Both the position numbers and the translations under genes were made by a program. Positions 27,780 through 37,100 of a stretch of DNA of 64,000 nt are shown here, in pieces. The stretch's first letter is position 1; the number at the start of each line of letters is the position of its first letter. The notes beneath the pieces were generated by a model. The model was not told where the DNA came from. It searched no databases and was given only the letters and a program-made list of their open reading frames with translations. The DNA is from Xenorhabdus vietnamensis (lineage in GTDB: Bacteria; Pseudomonadota; Gammaproteobacteria; Enterobacterales; Enterobacteriaceae): contig NZ_MUBJ01000014.1 of assembly GCF_002127535.1 (NCBI RefSeq), positions 1 through 64,000 on the forward strand. Direction: 5' to 3'.

Positions 27780-28220
27780 TTATTGAGTTCGCTCCAGGCA
27801 ATAGCGCCGGTTGTTATCCAACTGGATGCTAAATTCCACAAGGTCGTTAATATCATCCAGAGAGATTTCAGCGCTGATATGAAAGCTCAACAGCAACGGA
27901 TCTGAATCATCATTGATGGCGCTGACAGAAACCGCTGATATTCTGGGCTCATAATTTCTGATGCACTCTTCAATCGCCCATTCGATACTTTGCTTGAAAT
28001 CCACCGATGTCGCGGTCGCATCATTAAGATCAATGACCCCTAATTCAACGGCACTTTGGCAGGCACCAGGACGAGAATTCAGCACTTCATTCAAATGCTT
28101 CCTGATAGAATCAAGCAGTGCACGCATCCTTGACTGACGGGAAGAGCCGGAGCTCTTCCCTTGAATGCGCTCAAACAGACTGGCAGAGCTGCCTCTGTTC
28201 CAACTGTACAGCGCAGCCAT
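27780..28220 (-). CDS. tssE: T6SS gp25-like baseplate protein TssE (VasS)
   Basis: This 146-residue protein is the T4 gp25 homologue that starts sheath polymerisation from the baseplate. Visible features are LFERIQG near residue 15, the SIRKHLNEVLNSRPG segment near 40 (gp25 members carry LNTR at the equivalent place), and the terminal IRNYEPRISAVSVS strand with the EPR core motif near residue 92. It lies 2 bases after tssC and directly abuts tssF. Size is normal for the family. Confidence 0.95.
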   Translation of the reverse strand: MAALYSWNRGSSASLFERIQGKSSGSSRQSRMRALLDSIRKHLNEVLNSRPGACQSAVELGVIDLNDATATSVDFKQSIEWAIEECIRNYEPRISAVSVSAINDDSDPLLLSFHISAEISLDDINDLVEFSIQLDNNRRYCLERTQ

Positions 28221-28222
28221 GA

Positions 28223-29701
28223 TTATTCCTTATCCAAACGTCCAACCAGAGACAGTTCGAAGCTTGCACCCATGTACTTGAAGTGCGGGCGAACTTGCAT
28301 CGCAACCTGATACCAGCCTGGATCGCCTTCAACATCCAGAACTTTGATCTCAGCTGCACGCAGAGGACGACGGCTACGAACGTCAGTTGGTGGGTTTTCC
28401 TGATCAGCAATGTACTGTTTCAGCCACATGTTCAGTTCGCGCTCCAGATCCTGACGCTCTTTCCAAGAGCCGATCTGTTCACGCTGCAACACTTTGATGT
28501 AGTGAGCCAGGCGATTGATGATGAACATGTATGGAAGCTGCGTGCCCAACTTATAGTTGGTTTCTGCAATTTTACCTTCACGGGTATTTGGGAATACTTT
28601 TGGTTTCTGAACCGAGTTTGCAGAGAAGAATGCCGCATTATCGCTACCCTTACGCATGGTCAGAGTAATAAAGCCTTCTTCTGCTAATTCAAATTCACGA
28701 CGGTCAGTGATCAGAACTTCAGTTGGGATCTTCGCCTGAACCTGACCCATTGCTTCGTACAGGTGAACCGGCAGATCGCCTACTGCACCACCGCTCTGTG
28801 GACCGATGATGTTTGGACACCAGCGATATTTAGCGAAACTGTCAGTCAGGCAGCTAGCCAGCAAGTATGCCGTGTTGCCCCACAAGAAATGCTCATGGTC
28901 ACGACTGACATTTTCCTGATAGTTGAAGTTCTTGATTGGGTTTTCAACGTTGGAATAAGGCAGACGCAGCAAGAAACGTGGTGCGGTCAGACCTAAATAA
29001 CGTGAATCTTCAGACTCACGCAGCGCACGCCATTTAGTATGTGAAGGGCCTTCGAAGACAGATTTCAGATCTTTGATGGCTGGCAGGTCAGTAAAGCTGT
29101 TAACACCAAAGAATTCAGGTGAAACGGAAGACAAGAATGGCGCATGAGCCATTGCACCCACTGAACTGACATACTGCATCAATTTAATATCAGGCGTCGT
29201 GTTGCTGAACGCGTAGTTACCGATGACGGCAGCAACAGGTTCACCACCAAACTGACCGTAGCCTGTGGAATAAACGTGCTTGTAGAAGCCGGACTGAATA
29301 ATTTCAGGGGAGAATTCAAAATCTTCCAGCAGTTCATCTTTAGTGGCATGAATGATGTTGATTTTGATGTTTTCACGGAAATCAGTGCGATCAACCAAAA
29401 TTTTCAGCGAACGCCAAGAAGATTCCAATTCCTGGAACTGCTTAGCGTGCATAATTTCATCCATCTGCTCGCTGAGCTTTTTATCTAACTCAACGATCAT
29501 TTTATCAACGAGCAGCTTGTTGATTGGTTCTTCGTTAGATCCCGTATCCAGAATGCTACCGATAAACGCAGCAACACCTTGTTTCGCAATGTAGTAGCCG
29601 TCATTTTCCGGAGTCATTCTCGCTTGAGACATAATCTCGTCAAGCAAGGAAGTCGTTGCGCCAGAAGCAATAGCTGTGCTGTTTTCTTCGTGCTGAGCCA
29701 T
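28223..29701 (-). CDS. tssC: T6SS contractile sheath large subunit TssC (VipB)
   Basis: This 492-residue protein forms the sheath with TssB. Typical blocks are ELESSWRSLKILVDRTDF near 90, GYGQFGGEPVAAVIGNYAF near 148, EFFGVNSFTDLPAI near 197, LRLPYSNVENPIKNF near 242 and the C-terminal RPLRAAEIKVLDVEGDPGWY. The last stretch, RPHFKYMGASFELSLVGRLD, is the handshake region that interlocks with neighbouring subunits. Codon use looks optimised compared with the accessory genes, fitting high expression. It follows tssB by 20 bases. Confidence 0.97.
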   Translation of the reverse strand: MAQHEENSTAIASGATTSLLDEIMSQARMTPENDGYYIAKQGVAAFIGSILDTGSNEEPINKLLVDKMIVELDKKLSEQMDEIMHAKQFQELESSWRSLKILVDRTDFRENIKINIIHATKDELLEDFEFSPEIIQSGFYKHVYSTGYGQFGGEPVAAVIGNYAFSNTTPDIKLMQYVSSVGAMAHAPFLSSVSPEFFGVNSFTDLPAIKDLKSVFEGPSHTKWRALRESEDSRYLGLTAPRFLLRLPYSNVENPIKNFNYQENVSRDHEHFLWGNTAYLLASCLTDSFAKYRWCPNIIGPQSGGAVGDLPVHLYEAMGQVQAKIPTEVLITDRREFELAEEGFITLTMRKGSDNAAFFSANSVQKPKVFPNTREGKIAETNYKLGTQLPYMFIINRLAHYIKVLQREQIGSWKERQDLERELNMWLKQYIADQENPPTDVRSRRPLRAAEIKVLDVEGDPGWYQVAMQVRPHFKYMGASFELSLVGRLDKE

Positions 29702-29721
29702 TTAAAAATTCCTTTAACCAG

Positions 29722-30219
29722 TTATTTTTTATTGACGATTTCAAGTTCTTTCAGGAGTTGCTCACGAACGGATTCATCATCCAGCAGTGATTGCAGGCGA
29801 GCACGAAATGCCGGGATATTTCCCAATGGGCCTTTTAATGCAACCAATGCCTCACGCAGTTCGAGAAGTTTATTTAATTCAGGGACTTTCTTCGCGACAT
29901 TATCTGGTGAGAAATCGCTCAGTGATTTTATTTCCAGATTAACTGGCAGATCTTCTTCATTTTTTTCATCGAGGCGGTTAGGGACGTTGAAAGTCAGGTT
30001 GATGTTTGCCTCATTCATTACGGCATTAAAGTTGTTCTTATTGATAGAAACTGTTTGCCGTTCTTCAATTGGTGTATCTTCGCTCTTGCCTTTCAAGTCA
30101 CCAACAACCAGAAGATTCAGAGGTAATTCAACTTCTGCGGTCTGGTCACCGGTATTAGGGACGTACTTAATATTAATTCTTTCTTTCGGAGCTACGCTAC
30201 CTGGACTATTCTTACTCAT
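29722..30219 (-). CDS. tssB: T6SS contractile sheath small subunit TssB (VipA)
   Basis: This 165-residue protein is the first gene of the long minus-strand T6SS operon and pairs with TssC in the sheath. It shows the family start (SKNSPGSVAPKERINIKY), the ELPLNLLVVGDLKG segment near 35 and the FSPDNVAKKVPELNKLLELR helix near 108 that ClpV-related interactions involve. Translation starts after AAGGA. The operon promoter must lie in the 0.9 kb gap between this gene and hcp. No defect is seen. Confidence 0.96.
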   Translation of the reverse strand: MSKNSPGSVAPKERINIKYVPNTGDQTAEVELPLNLLVVGDLKGKSEDTPIEERQTVSINKNNFNAVMNEANINLTFNVPNRLDEKNEEDLPVNLEIKSLSDFSPDNVAKKVPELNKLLELREALVALKGPLGNIPAFRARLQSLLDDESVREQLLKELEIVNKK

Positions 30220-31138
30220 ATTTTAATCCTTTGGCTAATACAACCATGAACTGTCTGACAACCCATTATTGGTGAGAGAATGATTCCAATGTTTACCTAT
30301 ATAACAAGTACAGAATATCTCCCTAAAAAATAGGCAGAATAAGATATCTATATTTGCAGGCACTAATAGTTTTAAATCAATATATAGTTAAATAATCAGA
30401 TATATCCTATCCAATCGTGGAAATAGCATCGATATGAAAAATCGTCAAGTCCGAGTTTGACATTTTATTTTTTTGATGTAAAGCCTAAACACAAATTGAT
30501 AAAGTCCTCTATTCAAGCTTTTAATTTCTTTATCTCAACCCATAGCAAGTTATAAACATTTTTTTCTTTCAAAATAGAGAAAAATTTGGCTTTACTCTCT
30601 GTAAGAGTATGCAACCTCATTACCTATAAACTGTATAAAAAGAAATATTTTTCATATTAACCTGAATAAAATATAACCTTCCAATATGTAATTAATAATT
30701 ACCGTCAATATCACTTTTCATGCCAATCTGATTAATTGTTTATCATAAAAATCCAGTTTATTTTCATTTTTTTGATCTAGATAACACTTTTCAAATGATC
30801 ATAAAAAATACTTAAACAAAAAAATATAAATCATTAAATACCAACAAGTTAAATTATATCAAAAATCAAAGCTCATTTTTAGAACAGTTAAACAGGCTTA
30901 TTTTTTATAAAAAATCAGCCATAAATCTCACAACAGCAATGATTATAAAATTTTTATTTGTCATTGAATTAGAGCGTATATTGCTTTTTTCAAATGTCTT
31001 TGCATTAGACAATTTCAGCTTTATTATTCGCTCCGAGTGTTTGGCAAGCTAAAATTTCATTTTGATGAATAAATGGAATTATCACGCAAGGAATGAACAC
31101 TTACACTAAATATTGGTAAATTTTTATAGGATATTCAT
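30220..31138. other. AT-rich intergenic region between divergent tssB and hcp
   Basis: About 0.9 kb contains no credible gene. It is strikingly AT-rich with many A and T tracts, much more so than the flanking genes. It must carry the promoters of both the tss operon and hcp. I looked for a sigma-54 -24/-12 pair (TGGCAC then TTGC) and found none convincing on either strand. The composition suggests a possible nucleoid-protein (H-NS-like) silencing region; that is inference. Confidence 0.7.
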
Positions 31139-31657
31139 ATGCCAACTCCATGTTATATTTCCATCAATGGTAAAACCCAGGGCAATATTACTGCCGGCGC
31201 ATTCACTGCTGAATCCGTAGGTAATATCTTTGTTCAAGGTCACGAAGACGAAATGCTGGTTCAAGAATTTGACCACATCGTAACTGTTCCAACTGATCCA
31301 CAGTCAGGACAGCCTTCTGGCCAGCGTGCGCATAAGCCATTCCGCTTTACCGTTGCATTGAATAAAGCAGTTCCTCTGCTTTACAACGCACTGGCTTCTG
31401 GCGAGATGCTGACTACTGTAGAATTGAAATGGTACCGTACTTCAATCGAAGGCAAACAAGAGCATTTCTTCACTACTAAACTGGTAGATGCAACTATCGT
31501 TGATATCGACTGCAAAATGCCACACTGTCAGGATCCAGCAAAATCTGAATTCACTCAGTTAATTCGTGTTTCTCTTTCTTACCGTAAGATCGAGTGGGAA
31601 CACACTACTGCTGGTACTTCTGGTGCTGACGACTGGCGTGCCCCAATTGTTGCTTAA
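31139..31657 (+). CDS. hcp: T6SS tube protein Hcp (TssD)
   Basis: This 172-residue secreted protein stacks as hexameric rings to form the inner tube. The sequence is a canonical Hcp: PCYISINGKTQGNITAGAF at the start, then VGNIFVQGHEDEMLVQEFDH, a central ALNKAVPLLYNALASGEML and the final VSLSYRKIEWEHTTAGTSG. It stands alone, divergent from the tss operon, with AGGA before the ATG. Separate transcription fits its need for far higher amounts than baseplate proteins. A perfect stem-loop follows the gene and may stabilise the message. Confidence 0.98.
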   Translation: MPTPCYISINGKTQGNITAGAFTAESVGNIFVQGHEDEMLVQEFDHIVTVPTDPQSGQPSGQRAHKPFRFTVALNKAVPLLYNALASGEMLTTVELKWYRTSIEGKQEHFFTTKLVDATIVDIDCKMPHCQDPAKSEFTQLIRVSLSYRKIEWEHTTAGTSGADDWRAPIVA

Positions 31658-31689
31658 TATCTTATTCATTAAGTATTAAGTAATAATCT

Positions 31690-31720
31690 TTCAGCCAATG
31701 AATATTATTCATTGGCTGAA
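31690..31720 (+). terminator. 14-bp perfect stem-loop after hcp
   Basis: TTCAGCCAATGAAT (31690-31703) pairs without mismatch to ATTCATTGGCTGAA (31707-31720) around a 3-base loop. It lies 33 bases after the hcp stop. No T-run follows, so it may act as an mRNA-stabilising 3' hairpin or a partial terminator rather than a strong intrinsic one. Confidence 0.6.
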
Positions 31721-32284
31721 TCAATCGGATATATCTCAAAATTCCTGCCAATTTACTTTAATTCCTATTTTTCTCTTTTATATTTTTCTTTCTTATTTTT
31801 TCCTATTGTCAGATTTTTATGTAGTAATTATTTTCATAATAAATAAAGACAGGTGTATTCATAATTACATGCATGATTAATACTCAATTAAGCCATCTGA
31901 TTAAGAATATGCCTATTCTTATATTTTATATTCCCTCCTCTTCAATACCTTTCATCAACGCGCCATAAGTAAAATTTTTAACTGAAAAAGTCAAAACACC
32001 GTAAGGTTCCCAATTCTTCCTCATTATTATGCTGAATATTAATTAAACCCAAATTAAATTTGACTTACCTCCTTTTCTTAAGGAAACACATAACTAAAAT
32101 GAATTATCATAAATAACTAAGGTAAATTTATAACTACAGATTATAATTTTGAACAAAAAACAACCAACAATCAGAACAACATAAAATATTTTCTATGCTT
32201 TAATGCTGAATTAATAAACTAGGAAGTTTAACCATAACCCAACACGATACATTTCCCATCAACTATTATCATTTGGGTATTCCC
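31721..32284. other. AT-rich intergenic region before the haemolysin operon
   Basis: About 560 bases without a credible gene, very AT-rich. It holds the promoter and leader of the two-partner secretion operon. A 60-residue hydrophobic ORF starting in the hcp hairpin looks spurious. I see no clear -35/-10 pair that I would assign. Confidence 0.6.
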
Positions 32285-33973
32285 ATGATTAAAAGGACGA
32301 CAATCTTAATCTTATTATGTACTTCATTTCAGGTAGGCGCATCGTCTGACGCGTTTAACCCTACTTTACCTACGGATGAAACTTTCTCTACAAATGAAAT
32401 AAGGAAAACCTTACAGGATAGTTCACGGGAAATAGACCAATTAATTGAAGAGCACCGCCACCAAGGGTTGATTAATCGCGCAGATAGCATTTCACCACAA
32501 ACGGTTTCACCTGTGCTGGTGGAAGCACCGCCCTGCCTGGCTATCAAGGGGGTTTATCTTCAAGGTATTACTCTACTCTCTTTGGGTGACCTGAATACGC
32601 TCAGTGCTCTGCCCGATAACTGCATCACCAGCAATGACATCAATAAGCTGTCGGCGGAAATTACTAACCTTTATATAGCGAAAGGTTACATTACGGCGCG
32701 GGTACAATTTATTCCTCCCAATGCGAATGGTGAACTAGGCATCAATGTTGTTGAAGGTTTTGTCGAAGCGATAGAAGGGAGTGATCGCTGGATTAATAGC
32801 CAAACACTATTCCCACATTTGTCAAATCAACCACTCAATCTGAATCAGCTTGATCAAGGGCTGGATCAGGCTAATCGCCTGCAATCAAACAAAACGACTC
32901 TCGATATTCAACCCGGTACAGTCAATGGTGGTTCTATCGTCAAGCTACATAATCGGCATTCTTCTCCGTGGAGAATAACCACCACCACCGATAATTATGG
33001 GCAAAAAAGTACAGGAAAATGGATCACCCGACTCAATGCCAGCGTTGATAGCCCATTGGGGTTATCTGATTTTGTCAGCCTCAGTGGCAGCAGTACCGTT
33101 GATAAGCCCGATACCCAATACAATCGCGCCTATACCCTACTCTATTCACTCCCTTACGGAGCTATGACGTTCAGCGGATTCAACAGCTATTCCCAATACA
33201 CCAGCCATCCGCATTTACAGATAAATTCAACCAAACTGCACGGGAATTCACAACAAACAGGAATTCGTACCGATTGGGTCTTTCATCGTAATCAATCGCA
33301 AATCAGCACATTAAACACCCAGTTTGTTTATAAGAATTACAACAACTATTTCAAAGATGCCAAAATCTCCGTCAGTAGCCAGACTTTGAGTGTGCTCGAA
33401 CTGGGTATTAACCATTTACAGCTCATTCCTTCCGGGCTGATTTCTCTCAATATAAGTGTTGAACAGGGAATGCCGTGGTTTGGTGCCCAGACTGCAACAG
33501 CCAATCTGAATAAACAATTTACCAAAGGGAAATTGTCAGCAAATTTACAGCAGCGTTTCACCCTCTTTACCATGCCTTACCGATTTAATAGCCAACTTTA
33601 TGCTCAGTACAGTCGAAGTGGGTTACCGGGTATTGAGTGGCTCAATGTGACCGACCGTAGTGCCGTGCGAGGATTCAGTAAAAATGTGTCATCGGCTGAT
33701 AACGGCTGGTATTGGAGAAATACTCTCTCCCACTCAATCCCCATACCCAAAGGCTCACTTGCACTGCGGGCTGGTGTGGATATCGGGCAAGTTAAAGGCT
33801 ATCTCAGTCAGGATGACTGGAAAAGCAGTGCCGGCTTGAGCGCCGGTCTGACGCTGCGCTATCAGAGCTTGTTTGCGGATGTTGAAGTAAGCCGAGGCAA
33901 ATTTCTTTCTCACCAAAATAGGAACACGGATGAGCCTATGCAACTGTTAACCCGCTTTTCTTATACTTTTTAG
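32285..33973 (+). CDS. xhlB: Two-partner secretion outer-membrane transporter/activator (ShlB/XhlB family TpsB)
   Basis: This roughly 562-residue protein exports and activates the haemolysin encoded next. It has a signal peptide (MIKRTTILILLCTSFQVGAS), an N-terminal helix (residues ~35-60), two POTRA domains (first from CLAIKGVYLQGITLL; second around AKGYITARVQFIPPNANGEL) and a C-terminal 16-stranded barrel ending in FSYTF. The barrel carries the family RGF-type motif SAVRGFSKN on the loop-6 tip. Length matches ShlB/HpmB. A TTG four codons upstream is in frame, but the ATG gives the cleaner signal peptide. The symbol follows the Xenorhabdus XhlB/XhlA pair and depends on the genus being right. 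Confidence 0.92.
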   Translation: MIKRTTILILLCTSFQVGASSDAFNPTLPTDETFSTNEIRKTLQDSSREIDQLIEEHRHQGLINRADSISPQTVSPVLVEAPPCLAIKGVYLQGITLLSLGDLNTLSALPDNCITSNDINKLSAEITNLYIAKGYITARVQFIPPNANGELGINVVEGFVEAIEGSDRWINSQTLFPHLSNQPLNLNQLDQGLDQANRLQSNKTTLDIQPGTVNGGSIVKLHNRHSSPWRITTTTDNYGQKSTGKWITRLNASVDSPLGLSDFVSLSGSSTVDKPDTQYNRAYTLLYSLPYGAMTFSGFNSYSQYTSHPHLQINSTKLHGNSQQTGIRTDWVFHRNQSQISTLNTQFVYKNYNNYFKDAKISVSSQTLSVLELGINHLQLIPSGLISLNISVEQGMPWFGAQTATANLNKQFTKGKLSANLQQRFTLFTMPYRFNSQLYAQYSRSGLPGIEWLNVTDRSAVRGFSKNVSSADNGWYWRNTLSHSIPIPKGSLALRAGVDIGQVKGYLSQDDWKSSAGLSAGLTLRYQSLFADVEVSRGKFLSHQNRNTDEPMQLLTRFSYTF

Positions 33974-34019
33974 TTTCTTGAACCATTTGATGTTTTTTTA
34001 ACCGCAGTAAGTTGTGGAG

Positions 34020-34054
34020 ATTATTCCTAGAACAGCTGTCTCTAGGACAATAAT
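34020..34054 (+). repeat. Stem-loop in the xhlB-xhlA gap
   Basis: ATTATT-CCTAGA (34020-34031) pairs with TCTAGG (34041-34046) and AATAAT (34049-34054), with a small bulge, around an ACAGCTGTC loop that is itself palindromic. It sits 46 bases after the TpsB stop and about 50 before the TpsA start. No T-run follows. It may tune the ratio of the two proteins by RNA processing or stability. Confidence 0.5.
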
Positions 34055-34102
34055 CCCCAGGACACTGCACATGACAATAAAAAAGTAAATAAAGGTAATT
34101 AC

Positions 34103-37100
34103 ATGAAAAGTAAAAAATTTAAGTTATCTCCCACGGGCAAACTCGCCGCATCCATGGCAATTATTTTGGCAACCTGCTCAGCCAGTTTTGCCAATGAAAT
34201 TACGCCTGGTGGCGATGCCGCACACAGCCCGGATATCATCCAATCTGAGACTGGGGCTGCGGTAATAAATATCGTTGCGCCTTCCGAATCAGGGTTATCA
34301 CATAACCAATATCAGGATTTCAATGTCAACCACATGGGGGCAGTGTTTAATAACGCTCTGGAGGGTGGCACATCACAATTGGCAGGCGAATTATCAGCCA
34401 ACAGCAACCTAAATGGACAGGCTGCAAATGTGATCCTGAACGAGGTTATTAGCCGTAATCCTTCGTTTCTGCTTGGACAACAAGAAGTGTTTGGTATAGC
34501 TGCCGATTATGTGCTGGCAAACCCTAACGGCATTACCTGTAATGGCTGTGGTTTTATCAATACTAATCAGGCATCACTGGTTGTCGGTAATCCGCTGGTG
34601 GAAAATGGCATCCTGCAAGGCTTCAGCACTTTTGACAACCAAAATGCCCTGAATATCAGAAATAATGGATTATCCCATAATGATGTCCTGAATCTGATAG
34701 CACCTAAAATTGACAGCAATGGTCAAGTAATTACCACAAAAAATCTCAATATCACGACGGGGAATAACAAAATTTCCGCCGATGGCCGCATTTTGGATCC
34801 TCAGCAAGCAAATACCGGCGCACTCGACAGCTATTATTTTGGCAGTATGCAAGCTGGGCGTATCCGTCTGCTAAACACAGCGAAAGGAAGCGGCGTCAAT
34901 TTACAGGGTAAAATGACGGCTGATGATGGCATTGATATTGAATCCTACGGTGATGTGAAGTTGGAAGCTGCGATTCTAAAAGGCGGGGATATCACCTTGA
35001 CAGGCAATAATGTGCTGTCTCAAGGACGCCTGCATCAATCTTCATCAAACACAACCGGCAGTGATAATCACGACAGTACCTTCAGTGACATTTATACCGA
35101 AAAAAAGCAAATCAGTGAATCTGTTGCCCGTACCCAATTGGCAGGCAAGAACATCACACTGGTTGCCAAACAAAACAATCAAGTAATGGCAACCGATATT
35201 GAGGGGGACAATGTCGAACTGATTGGTGCCAATCTGAAACTGGATGGGCAAAAACTTCATCAACTTGACCGTAGCATCAATAATCAAGGGAAAGTAGTTT
35301 GGCGGTATGATATCACCGATGAGAATGAAAAATATCAGTACGAAGGCAATACCATCAACGCCCATGAAAATGTTCAGCTGACTGCCAGTGAAGGCAATGC
35401 AGAAGTGCTTGGTAGTAAGATAAAAGCCGGAAATAAGTTGTCCGTATCTGCTAAGAAAGATGTGAGGCTGGCGGGACTGGTGGAATCAGAAGTGACCTCA
35501 GAGAAAGGCTATAAAAAGAACCATTCTGCATCATTGCAGACGGGTCACTGGAACAAGATCAATACCACGCAAAGAAGCACTGGCAATGAGTTAAGTTCAG
35601 GCGGAGTTTTAGGTATCAGGGCAAAAGGAAATATTGACATTGCCGGAACACGCATTAACTCAGGCGAAAACCTGATTATTTCTGCGGGACAGAAAACCAA
35701 TATTACTGTTCAATCCCTAGTTAATGATCAAAGCCTTGACAAGGATAAAACTTATTGGGGCGGTATTGCTGGTGGCAGCAAGAAAGATAATCACGATAAA
35801 TCAGAAACTCATCATATATCCGAAATGACGGCTGGCGGGTATGTGATGCTGCAAGGCATGAATGGTGTCACCATTACGGGCAGTAAAGTCAAAGGCCAAA
35901 AAGGTGCCTATGTTGAAGCCAATGATGGACAATTAACTATCGATAACGCGGTCAGCCATACTTATAAAGAGGTGGATGAAAGAAAAGGAACAGTCTTCAA
36001 TATCACCAAAACAACGAACCAAGAGCATGACGAGCAGCAAAAATCTTCCGGCAGTTCTCTGATTTCCGATGCAGATCTGAAATTACTCAGCAATAAAGAT
36101 ATCAATGTCGTTGACAGTCTGGTGAAAAGTGCCACTGAACTGCAACTGAACACTTCGGGTAATATCAATATCCTGAATTATGGTGAGAAAAATCAGTACC
36201 AACAGGAAAAAACCAACCTTGACTGGCTGTACTACGCCAAGGAGATGAAAGATAAACAATATCGTGCTGGTGTAGGTTTTGAGCATGTTACCGATAAACA
36301 GAAGGATGAAAGCACAACACAACGTCCATCAGAATTGAGTGGTGGCAATCTCACTATAAATGCCGGCCAAAATGTTACCGTAACTGGCTCAAAATTGGTC
36401 ACAACTCAGGGAGACGCAAGAATCACTGGGGATAATATTGCTTTACTGGCCGGAGAAAACAGCGCATCAACTTCAACCTCGCAAGAAAAACTGCGTACCA
36501 GTGTGTTTATCACTGGCGGTATGGACAAGCTCGGTAGTGGTGTTGACGGAACCTACAACAGCGATGGGAAATCCCAAGGCCGGACAACAGCTGAAGTGGC
36601 TACAACCCAAGTCAATGGCAACCTTGAGCTGAACGCAATGGGGGAGTTGAAGCAACAGGGCACGAACCATCAGGTACAAGGCTCCTATCAGGCCAATGCC
36701 GGCAGTATTAAGAATGTAGCAACGGCCAACACAGAATCCAGCTCAACCAATCAATTACAGGTCGGTGGTGAGATCAGTGGGACTGCCGATTACAGTGCAA
36801 CTACCCGTCCTATGGAAAAAACAGCCATAGCCGCCGCAGATAAGAAGTTGGATACAGCTATCACAAAGACAGGCTTGCCCAATGCAGGTATTGAACTGGC
36901 GATGGATGGCAACAGCCGTTACACCAATAACCATCAGTCCAGTGCCGTAGTGACTAACGTCAAGGCTGGTGATATCAAAGTAACAACGAACGGTGATGTC
37001 TACGATCAAGGTACACAATATAAAGCCAATAAAGGCGGTGTTTCTCTGACCGCTGGCAGCCATACCAGTGAAGCGGCACTCAATCGCCAAAACACTCATT

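Noticed and set aside
30220-31138. Sigma-54 promoters for tssB or hcp
   Set aside because: Scanned by eye for TGGCA-N7/8-TTGC on both strands; nothing close enough to report.
31698-31880. 60-residue hydrophobic ORF after hcp
   Set aside because: It starts inside the hcp hairpin, has no Shine-Dalgarno, and its hydrophobicity follows from T-rich DNA.
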